Assembly: GCA_963921195.1 (NCBI GenBank)
Contig: OY992537.1
Coordinates: 94,942,736-95,006,735, forward strand
Length of the DNA: 64,000 bases
Origin: Pegoplata infirma
Taxonomy: Eukaryota > Arthropoda > Insecta > Diptera > Anthomyiidae
Reading direction: 5' to 3'
A program made the translations under genes and the position numbers. A model generated the notes under the pieces. That model had not been told where the DNA came from. It did not search any database and saw only the letters and a program-made list of their open reading frames with translations. Positions 52,158-61,755 of this stretch are shown here, in pieces; within the stretch, counting starts at the first letter, position 1; the number at the start of each line of letters is the position of its first letter.

Positions 52158-55100
52158 ATGAAAGACATTATGAAAATTTCGTGGATTCTTATAGTATGTA
52201 TGGCCAATTTTGGATACAGCGCAGCCACTCAATCTGCTGTGCGTTATGATGATTTTAAAGTTTACAGAGTTTTTATAAAGGATGAACAACAATTAAATGA
52301 ATTTATAAAATTGGGAAATAACATGCCAGTAAGTAGAAAAATTTTAGAAAAAAATTCTTTACATGAATTTTTATTTTTGAAAATCTTTTAACAGATTCGT
52401 TATTTAAATGAAATAACTGGTGCCGGTCGTAATTACGATGTGGTTATCGATCCAGCTAATCAAAATTTATTGGAGTCACAATTTCGATATGAGGAATTTG
52501 AATTTTTAAGAACCTCAGATGATCTGCAAAGGTAAGCTTATTAATTTAACCAAGTTTATTAATTATACAGTGGTTGACAGAAGTCTACGTACGACTCCAT
52601 AGTAGATGTAATTCATTAAGGATAAAGTTATAAATAATAGATTTAATTATTATCAAACAAGTATTTTTGTTAAAAGTGCTGTGTAGTTAATTTATCAAGC
52701 TTAAATTTAAGCTTAATGGCGAATAGATTGAGTTAATATTAAATGTCTTATGAGGGCCGAACTAAAAATTGAAATTATTAAAAGACCTTTTTTAGAAAAT
52801 TTTTTAAAAATATTTCTAAGTCCATTTTTTTTCAAGCTCAAAGATTAAAAACATAAAAAATACTTTATTAATTTATATTCAATTATCAAAAAAAAAATTT
52901 CAACGATTCAACCAAAAAATATTTTTTTTTCTTAAATACAGTAGAAGAAATCCGCATTTTTTGACCTCCAATTCTTTTGATCATCAATTTTTTGTGAACA
53001 AAGAAAATGTTTAATTATTTTTATATCTCTTTACTAAACATTACTAAAAAACGTTGGGTGATTGACTGCCCAGCACAAACTACTGAGGCTAGAGACTTGA
53101 AATTTGGTATGTAGGTTCACCTCCCAGAAAATAGATAAACTAAGGCTGGATTTTTGCCAATGTTGATTTTATGGGGGTAAAAAGGGTAAAAAAACTGTAC
53201 TTTAGGTACCTGTTATATTTCCTGAAATAATTGTCCTAGAAACTTGAAATTTGGAACGAAGGTTACCCTCACTGGAAAATTAATACACTAAGGCTGGGTT
53301 TTTGCCAAGGCTGGGTTTTTGCAAGGCTGGGTTTTTGCCAATGTTGATTCTAAGGAGGTAAAATGGTTAAAAAAGTGTGCATTTGGTACTTTGTTTTAGT
53401 TACTGAATTAATTGTCCTAGAAGTTTGAAATTTGGAATGTAGGATCACTTCCCGGGAAATAGATCCAGTACGGTTGGGTTTTTGCCAATGTTGATTCTAA
53501 GGGTGTAGAAATGTGTACTTTTGGTACCCTTTTTTATCTCCTTAAAAAAATGCTGAAGAGTGAAGCTTGAAAATTGGAATGTACGATAACTTTCCGTAAA
53601 ATAGATCTAAAATGGCTGGGTTTGCCAATATTGATTAAAATGGAGTTAAAAGGGTATAAAATAGTTCTTTCGGTACTATTTTCTAGTTCTTGAAATAATA
53701 ATCCTGTAAGCTTGAAATTTGGAATGTAGGATTACTTCCCGGAAAATACATCTACTATGGCTGGGTTTTGCCAATGTTGGTTATAAGGGGGTTTAAGGTG
53801 TAAAAAAGTATACTTTTAGTACTTTTTTTTTATTTCTTGATATAATGGCCATAGAAACTTTAAATTTGTAATGAAGGCTCCTTAAGTAAAAAAAAACATT
53901 CTATAAAAAGTAGTTTTTGAAAATTCCTTTTCCGAAGGGTTACAAATAATACTTTTGGTACTTATTATATATCCTGATGTAATGATCCTAGACACATGGA
54001 ATTTGGAATGTGGGATCCATCAGGGGCTATTCATGGCTCTCGTGAGAAATAACTTTAACTGGATGGGATTAATAGAATGAAGGTTGAAAGAGGAATTGAA
54101 AAAAAGGCTTTTTGTTTTCTTTAAAAAACACTTTTATATTGTTTTAAACAAAACAAATTTATGAAATTTACGTTCTTAAAATGTTAATAGCGGTTTTCAC
54201 CCTTGATAGAAAACATTTGAGGAAATTTCCTACAAGAAAATTTTCTACCGATTTTTTCCACTAAAGAGTGAACAACTATTTAAACAAGTTTCCTCACACT
54301 AACATTTTCTATAACCTCAAACTATTTTACATAATAAAAACCATGAAATAAAAATAAACAACGCGATTTTTAGTAAAAATATAATTAATCAATTAAGTTT
54401 CTTTTTAAATTTCGTATAAAAAGTCTGAAAATATCACAAAATAATTAAATGCCTCTCTAATCAGCTGTTTTGTTGGTCTAGAAACTTTTATTTTTTTCTA
54501 TACTTCAACTTACTCAAGCATCAAGTCGAAGAAATTTTCTATGTAGAAAAGAAGAAACCAAGAAAATGAGAAAAACGAGACGCCATGTATTTTGTTGTTG
54601 TATCTGTCAAACATTTTCTTGTTTTCTTCGATTCTCCGATTCTTTTCTTGTTTTCTATCAAGGGTGAGAACCGCTAATGATTCAATATAATTAAAAAAAA
54701 TATTAAAAGTGCAAATAAAGTACAAATTTCATGACTTTAAAAAACCAAAAAATTTACTTGATCCCATACAGATTTCGCGTGAGAGAGAAAAAAGAGAGTT
54801 GAACCAATTACAATCTCTTTACTTTATTCCTCTATGGATCCATCGGCAAAAAAGAAAAAATCTGGAAAAAGTACTTTTTGGAAAAATTTTTCTTTTGGTT
54901 TAGGGGGGTAAATGGAATAAAAAAGAAAACTTTTTGGTACTATTTATATTTCCAGAAATAATGATCCTAAACACTTGATATTTGAATTGAAGGATCCTTC
55001 AAAAAAATGTTTTCTATAAAAAGTACTTTTTACAAATTCTGTTTCTAAAGCTGAATTCACAATGACGGAGTACTCTGTGCCAGAGAGTGGTTTTGTTCCT

Positions 55101-58100
55101 TTCTCTTTCGCAGTTACACATTTTTGTATGATGTCGTCTTTATTTTTAGAGATGGTACTCTGTAGTACAGAGTACACCGACATTGTGTCGGAGCCTTAAG
55201 GGTCGCAAAAGGGGTAAAACAGTGTATTTGTGGTACTTTTTATATTTTCTGAAATAATGATCCTACTCACTTGAAATTTTTGTTATGTAGGATCCTTACG
55301 TAAAAAAAACATTTTTGGAACAAGCATTTTTGGAAATTCTTTTTTAGGGGGTAAAAGAGGATAAATTTTACTTTTAGTACTTTGTTTTTATTTCCTAAAA
55401 TAATGGTCCCAGAGACATGAAATTTGGAATGTGGGATTCTTCGGTGAAAAAACATTCTGGAAAAAATACCTTTTGGAAATTCCGTTTCTATATGGGTAAA
55501 AGGGGTAAAAAATTTTACTATTGGTACTTTTTAAATATGCTGAAATAATGGTTATAGAAACCTGAAATTTGGAATATGGGATCCTTCAGTAAAAACATTC
55601 TGGAAAAAGTACTTTTCGAAAATTCCGTTTCTAAGGGGGTAAAAAATTGTACTTTAAAGATCTCCTGAAATAATAATTCTAGACAATTGAAATTGAATGC
55701 AAGAGACTTAAAATTCTGAAAAGAGTACTTTTTCGAAATTTTGTTTTTTTAGCGGGGTAAAGAATTGTTACTTTGTTTTTTTTTTATTTCCTTAAAAAAT
55801 GGTCCTGGAGTCTTTATATTTTTCATGTAGGATCCTTCGTTGAAAAACAAAACATTCTGGAAAAATGCTTTTTGGAAACTCCGTTTCTAGGGGGCGGAGG
55901 GGGTGGAGGTAAAATGGTTAAAAAAGTGTACATTCGTCACTTTTTATATTTGATATAATGGTTCTAGAAGCTTGAAATTTGGAATGTAGTATACTTTTGT
56001 AGTATCCTTTAGTGAAAAAAAGTACTTTTTGGAAATTACTTTTCTTAGCGGGGTTAAAACGTGTACTTTTGTTGAAACAAAAAATGTTTAAATGTAGGAT
56101 TTTTCGGTGAAAAAAACAGCCTGAAAAAAGTAATTTTGGAAATTCCGTTTCTAACGTGGGCAATAAAATTTGATTTTGGTACTTTTTTATTTCCAAAAAT
56201 AATGGTCCTAGAAGCTTGAATTTTTAAATGTAGGATCCTTAGGTGAAAAAACATTCAAGAAAAGTATATTCTGAAAATTATGTTTCTGAAATAATGGTCC
56301 AGAAACCTGATATGTTGAATCTGGGATCATCCAGCTAAAAAATATTTTTTTTCTTTGAAAATTTAACTTTTAAGTGGATGAAAAGGGGAAAGGGCAGGAT
56401 ATGGTTCTTTTTAACTAACCATTTAACTAAAAACTCAAGAATCTCAAAATTTTATGTGTATGATTCTCTAGCAGAAATAACAACTAAGAGAAGGACATTT
56501 TTAAAAATTCAAAATTTTATTTAAAAAATACTACCATAATAATATATTATTTATCTATAGATATGGACTATAGAGTGGTTTTATTTCTTTTGGAAGGAAA
56601 GGAGATGGAACTAAAAACGAAATCTAGTAGAACGGGGAACGAAATGGAATAGAGCAGGGAACGATATGAAATGATATTTTCTCAATATGTTGTCCCTCTG
56701 TATGTTTTTTCACTCAAATTTATTTTTATTAAAATTTATTTTTTCACTGAAATATTTATTCACTCAGAATATTTTCCTGTCAATTTTATAGGGCAGTCCC
56801 GTTAAAAGGCCACGAAAGTTGTCAATAGCATTTTTCAATGGAACGAATATGATAACGTGCCAGCGAAGTTAATCAAACTTAACTATTCAAATTATTCTCG
56901 AAAATATTATTTTACGAATGACTAAAACGTTCACAATTAAATAAAACAAAGACTTCGTAGGGAAAATTTTTTGAAATCGGGACTCTAATTCTAATCTTAT
57001 ATTTTTCCGGTATTTAATATAACCAGTACCGAAGTACCGGCGGGCGTTCTAGTACATCATATTCAGTTATCGACAAAAAGTCTTCCAACGACTTAAACAA
57101 AACTTAAAACTTTTTGAATACAGTATAAGAATTCCGCATTTTTTGATTTCCAATTCTCTTGATCACCAATTTTTTGTAAACAAAGAAAATGTTTAATTAT
57201 TTTTATATCTCCCCTACGGGAAATGAAAGGTCAATTGATAAAAAGTGGCAGATTTAGGATAGGTTAATAATGTACATATCAAAAAACCGGTGAAAACATA
57301 AATGCAAATGTATTAAAATATGGTAATTACAAGGAAAAAATCTATCCCGTGACTATTCAAATGGTGGCAAAACATTGACTGGATTAATAATGATATATCA
57401 AGTAACTGGTGAGAAAGTAACGTAACATCAGAGAGGATTTAAAATCACTAGAAACATTACAGACGAAGTGGTGACTTGTCAAAGAACAGGTTAAAAAATA
57501 TAAGCTTTGAATGAAAAAAATGACAATTCGTTCTGGAAAACCAATCACGTGACTATTTAAAAGTTGTCATAGTACTGGACTGATATAAATAGGACCAACT
57601 TTGTGACTGAAAAATAGGTGGCATAACGCAAACATGTTTAACCCTTTGACCTCACTAATTTAAAATTGTTACCTTGAATTGAATATTTATTAAATTAATA
57701 AAATATTTTTGATTTTTATAAAAACAAATTAATTTTTTTTTAAAATGAATAGTTTTGCAATGTTATAAGAACAGGTGCAATTAAATTTTTCTTAAATGAA
57801 GATCAGTGAATTCCGCGTTCGTTCAGTAAACCGTACTTTACAAACATATTTTCGTTAGTCCTATGATATGTTTACTTAGAGCAGTCTTTTGGTATGCCAC
57901 TAATCTGGAAATTTTAAACTAGTTATGAAACATATCACAAGGGGACTGAATTTTGACTAGTTTAATGTAAATTAATTTTGTTTAGTCCCGTGTTATGTTT
58001 CCTTAAACCAGTCAAGTGATGTGTTATTTTGTAGTAACTTTGGGACATATCATTCGACCGATCTTAGAGAACATATCATTAGACTAACGAACAAAAAAAA

Positions 58101-61100
58101 TTTAGCTAAACATGTCACAAATTAGTCACTTTGTGTCATGTGTCTTACCAGTTTTGTATCAATTTATTTTAACTTGTTATAAAGCCTGCTTATTTAAACC
58201 ACACCGGTGGTACGTCACAATCGACAAGCTCAGTGACATGTCACAATGGGCTCAAAAAATAGAAATTGCCACCCCCTAGGACAACGCCATGTTAAATATA
58301 CCGGTCTCTTCCAAAGGGTAGGACCAAATCAAGGACCGGTCACTGTCACAAAGTTCCAACCACGTGACCAACCCAATGATCGGTTCGTTTCCCGTAGGGT
58401 CATTACTAGGGATGAGATTTCCATGCAAATGCATGTTTTTTGTCGGTAGTCTTAAAACAATTTTGACCAATTATCTTTCCGAATCCAGAAATTTGCTTTA
58501 AAACGGCATCGATTTGTTTTTGCATATTTTGGTTAAAATGCATATTTTTCCATATTTTGGTTTTATGTGCATATATTATGCATATTTCCAATTTTTAAGT
58601 GCATATTTTGATATAAATTAGCAAAAACACATATTGAAATTTATTTGTTTCAAAAACTTTTAAATTTTAAAAATTTATTTTGAAAATGAGAAAAATTATT
58701 TTTTTTCTTTTTAATTTTTTTTTATAGATTGCCCTAATTTCAAAAAAATCCTGCTTATTTAAAGTTTAAGATGTTACAATTTAAGCCCGGTGTATTTTTT
58801 GCATTTTTAATAAGTTTTTCGAATGAAAACAAGACTTTTATTGCACACATTTTATTTTTTAGTGCATATTTTTAGGTTTTTTAGTGCATATTTTAAAGTT
58901 TTTAGTGCATATTTTAAGCGCATATTTTCGATTTTTTAGTGCATGAAAACCTCATCCCTACTCATTACAATACACTTTCGTGAACTAAAATTAATAAATA
59001 ATAAAATCTTTTCTTTGTTTACAAAAAATTAATGGTCAGAAAAATTGGAATCCAAAAAATGCGAATTTTTAAAGTACATTTTATTTTCGTTTCAATCGTT
59101 GGAAAATTTTTCTGATAATTGAATATAAACTAAAGGACCATTTTTAAAATCTTTAATGTTTGAGCTTGCAAAAAATTTACCTAAACATATTTTTAAAAAA
59201 CTTTCTAAAAAAGGTCATTCAATAATTTCAGTTTCCATATCGACCCTCGTAGCACATTTAATATTTACTCAATCTGGACGCCATTAAGCTTAAATTTAAG
59301 CTTGATAAATTACGTATACAGAACTTTTTACAAAAATATTTGTTTGATAATAATTTGGTCCATTATTTTTAACTTTGCCGTTAACGAATTACATCTACTA
59401 TGTAGTTGTACGTAGACTTTTTTCAGACACTGTATATGAATATAAGGAGGCCAAAACAGACAATTTCGATTAATTATAATGTGCGGTTTTAAAATTGTAA
59501 GAACGATTACTTTAAGCGATTTTCCCCATCCATTATATATTTGTTTAATTTATCTCAGACTCATTGAAGCAGATCGTTCAAGTGGTAATGGAAAATCAAA
59601 TTCCAAAATGGAGTGGTCCGAATACCATGATATTGAGGATATTTACAATTGGCTAGATGAATTAAGCACACAAAATCACAATATTATACAAACATATACA
59701 ATTGGTTATTCCTATGAAGGACAACCTATTAAAGTTATAAAAATTTCGGCCAAAAAAGGAAATAAAGCTATCTTTGTTGAATCGGGAATACATGCCGTTG
59801 AATGGATTGGATCCGCTACTACTACATGTTTCTTTGAAAATTTATTAAATTCAAATGATGCCGAAATGAAACTATTACTAACGAGTTACGATTGGATATT
59901 TGTACCTTTATTAAATCCTGATGGTTTTCAATATACTCACCATGTAGAGAGATTATGGCGTAAAAATCGTAAACCCACTGGTTATTCAAATTCATCGGGC
60001 ATTTGTTATGGTACCGATTTAAATCGTAACTTTAATTATAAATGGGGAGGTAAGTATAATTTTTTTTTCGGGAAGATTCAATTAAACATTTCTTTCTTTT
60101 GATTTAGTAAATAGTTATAATTTTGATGTTCCCTGTGATCATTGGTATGCCGGTGCTGAAGCACAAACTGAACCCGAAGTTGTGGCTTTACAAAATTTTG
60201 TTAATACTTTTGAAAATGGTTATATTCGTATGTATTTAGCTTTTCATTCGTATGGTAATTGGGTATTATTACCTTATGGTCATACAAATGAAGAATTTCC
60301 ACCTAACTATGATCAAATGTTGCGTATTGGTAATGCTTTCGCGGAAGGCGCTAAAATTAAGTACGGTACTGAATTTGAAACTGGTGCTAGTGGTGTATTA
60401 AATTGTAAGTATAAAAGACTGTGTTGCTCTCTTGAAGTAATTGAAAAAAAAAAAAACGATAAAACAACACCGTTCGATTACCTTACTATAATATACTATT
60501 TTTTACTACTTTTACTACAGCTGCAAATTTTTAATGCAAAAATTAAACAAAATTTTCCAGTTGTAGTAAAAATAGTAAAAAATTTGGGTAAACAAACACA
60601 TTATGTCTTTTTGTTTTTCCCACTATTTTAACTACAACTTGAAAGTTTCGTTTTTTTAATTTCCAGCTATAGTAAAAGTAGTAAAAAGTTATTGATTGTA
60701 TGTGATTTCTTTATACCCTCCACTTAGTGATAGAGGGTATATATAAGTTTGTCATTCCGTTTGTAACTCATCGAAATATCGGTCTGGGACCCCATAAAGT
60801 ATATATATTCATGATGCCCGATCGATTCTAAGATATTCTAGCGATGTCCGTCTGTCTGTCTGTCTGTGGAAAAATGCTGTCGCGGACAAAATATTGCACA
60901 GAGATGACTGAAACTTAACATATTTATTGGAAGTTCTCCCGAGAAGTTTGGTATTGCATTTGAGCGATATCGGTTCAGCGGTTCAAAAGTTATGAACGAA
61001 AATGTAAGCACACCTCAAAAATTTCAGTACATTCAACATAACCTAAAAATACAAAATGCTTTAATTCGGCTTCTGGTTGACATATGTGAACATAATTGAA

Positions 61101-61625
61101 CACCAAATGGTATTTAAACAAGTAAGAACATATTTTTTGACAAAAAAAAATCGCGGATTTTTTTTTTACCAAAATTTTTTTTCGCGGAAATTTTTTTTCA
61201 AATTTTTTTTTTTTTTTCAAAAGTAATTTCCTTTTAAATAAAGTTTTTTGCAATAATCTTTTTGAAATTGTGGAGGGTATCACTACATTCGGCAAGGCCG
61301 AATTTAACTTTTTTACTTGTTTTTAATTCTCATTTTTTTAGATCCCGTCTCTGGAGCCTCAAAGGATTGGGCTTATGGTGTTAAAAAAATTCCTTTTACG
61401 GCTACCATCGAGTTGCGGGATAAGGGTCAATACGGATTTTTCTTACCGGCATCACAAATTTTAGAAGTATGCGCTGAAGTTACGGATGGTATTATTGCTA
61501 TGGTTAAACAAGCTGAAGCGGAACATCTATTTAATGGCGCTGCCTCTTTTGGAAAAAATGTCGCACTTTTTCTGCCCTTTTTATCTTTACTTACACTGTT
61601 TAATACGAAAATGTACTTTGAATGA
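52158..61625 (+). CDS. zinc carboxypeptidase, family M14A, predicted acidic specificity and GPI-anchored (459 aa, 5 exons)
   Basis: Exons 52158-52328, 52395-52531, 59559-60049, 60108-60404 and 61342-61625, all GT/AG with matching phases. A signal peptide (~1-25; a second in-frame ATG at 52170 is an alternative start) and a propeptide (VRYDDFKVYRVFI...) precede the catalytic domain. Active-site residues seen: H181 and E184 in GIHAVEW (Val replaces the usual Arg71-equivalent), LNRNFN, LWRKNR, H313 in AFHSYGN, the split Tyr codon Y366, K373 at the CPA-255 position, E389 in ELRDKG. After the domain a 30-residue tail follows: NGAAS, a short spacer, VALFLPFLSLLTLF, then NTKMYFE. This resembles a GPI-attachment signal and is absent from the - paralogue. 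Exons 2 (137 nt) and 4 (297 nt) equal those of the paralogue; the intron within its RLWRK region is missing here. Confidence 0.9.
54188..54676. mobile_element. 489-bp TIR element (TAGCGGTTTTCACCCTTGAT)
   Basis: TAGCGGTTTTCACCCTTGAT plus AGAAAAC at the left is inverted at 54650-54676 with a single mismatch (27-bp TIR). Further AGAAAACAAGAAAA-type words are repeated inside. Target duplication uncertain (AT-rich flanks). Confidence 0.75.
55049..55196. mobile_element. 148-bp MITE with TAA duplication
   Basis: AGCTGAATTCACAATGACGG at the left resembles the inverted right end AGGCTCCGACACAATGTCGG, and both continue with TACTCTGT. TAA flanks it (55046-55048, 55197-55199). Other units of the host tandem repeat read TTTCTAAGGGGG uninterrupted, matching the rejoined flanks. 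A 3-bp TAA duplication fits PIF/Harbinger MITEs; assignment is inference. Confidence 0.7.
57212..58399. mobile_element. TIR element with CCCTACGGGAAA ends
   Basis: CCCTACGGGAAATGAAAGGTC at the left (first 20 nt quoted: CCCTACGGGAAATGAAAGGT) versus inverted CCCTACGGGAAACGAACCGA at the right. Interior words such as CACGTGACTATT/CACGTGACCAA and CAAAGTTCCAAC/CCAACTTTGTGAC recur inverted. A smaller element is nested at 57851-58091. The small frames at 58246-58449 and 58276-58470 lie in it and have no support. Confidence 0.6.
57851..58091. mobile_element. 241-bp inverted-repeat element
   Basis: TTCGTTAGTCCTATGATATG at the left and inverted TTCGTTAGTCTAATGATATG at the right. Internal GTCCCGTGTTATGTTTCCTTA is a diverged direct copy. 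Non-coding. Confidence 0.55.
58407..58960. mobile_element. hAT-type MITE (554 bp) with TAGGGATGAG ends
   Basis: Left TAGGGATGAGATTTCCATGCA (21 nt; TIR core TAGGGATGAG) and right inverted TAGGGATGAGGTTTTCATGC. Flanks GTCATTAC (58399-58406) and CTCATTAC (58961-58968) form an 8-bp duplication with one mismatch. The interior repeats ATATTTT/GCATATTTT words and matches, inverted, the repeats at 80-545. Confidence 0.75.
60493..60690. repeat. inverted repeat in intron 4 (TTACTACTTTTACTA)
   Basis: TTTTACTACTTTTACTACAG at 60501 pairs with CTATAGTAAAAGTAGTAAAA near 60667, and further TAGTAAAAATAGTAAAAAA words lie between. Probably a small MITE. Confidence 0.55.
60713..61322 (-). mobile_element. ATACCCTCC element in intron 4
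   Basis: ATACCCTCCACTTAGTGATA at one end and GTGGAGGGTATCACTACATT with CGGCAAGGCCGAATTTAACT at the other. Contains GATGTCCGTCTGTCTGTCTG, the (GTCY)n core, and CGCGGA/TTTTT words. It ends about 20 bp before the exon 5 acceptor at 61341. Confidence 0.7.
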
Positions 61626-61634
61626 GACCAACAA

Positions 61635-61640
61635 AATAAA
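61635..61640 (+). terminator. poly(A) signal AATAAA of the + carboxypeptidase
   Basis: AATAAA only 9 nt after the TGA at 61623-61625. A second AATAAA at 61750-61755 may be used instead, giving a ~150-nt 3' UTR. Confidence 0.45.
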
Positions 61641-61755
61641 AACAAAGCAAAAATAGAAACTTAAGTTAGACGAACTCCGATTGGATTTTGTTCTCTAACT
61701 TACAACTTTTTTATGGCTTTTTTTGTTTAAAGGCGTACGAAATAAGAAAAATAAA

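Larger units (their letters stand above)
53040..56480. repeat. ~160-bp degenerate tandem repeat in intron 2
   Basis: Roughly twenty diverged units by length, each with TGAAATAATGGTCCTAGAAA, CTTGAAATTTGGAATGTAGG, ATCCTTC, and GTAAAAGGGGTAAAAAA plus TGTACTTTTGGTACTTTTT. Interrupted by TIR elements at 54188-54676 and 55049-55196. Many small open frames on both strands follow the repeat. Confidence 0.8.
52568..59432. mobile_element. 6.9-kb Tc1/mariner-type inverted-repeat element filling intron 2
   Basis: Starts CAGTGGTTGACAGAAGTCTA and ends, inverted, CAGTGTCTGAAAAAAGTCTA, flanked by TA (52566-52567, 59433-59434). Inverted similarity extends about 230 bp (to CGAGGGTCG/GAGGGCCG) and, more weakly, about 480 bp on each side. 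Between the arms are a ~160-bp tandem repeat and several nested elements. No transposase. It is the same family as 13115-15648. It lies wholly within the intron of the + carboxypeptidase and ends 126 bp before exon 3. Confidence 0.8.
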
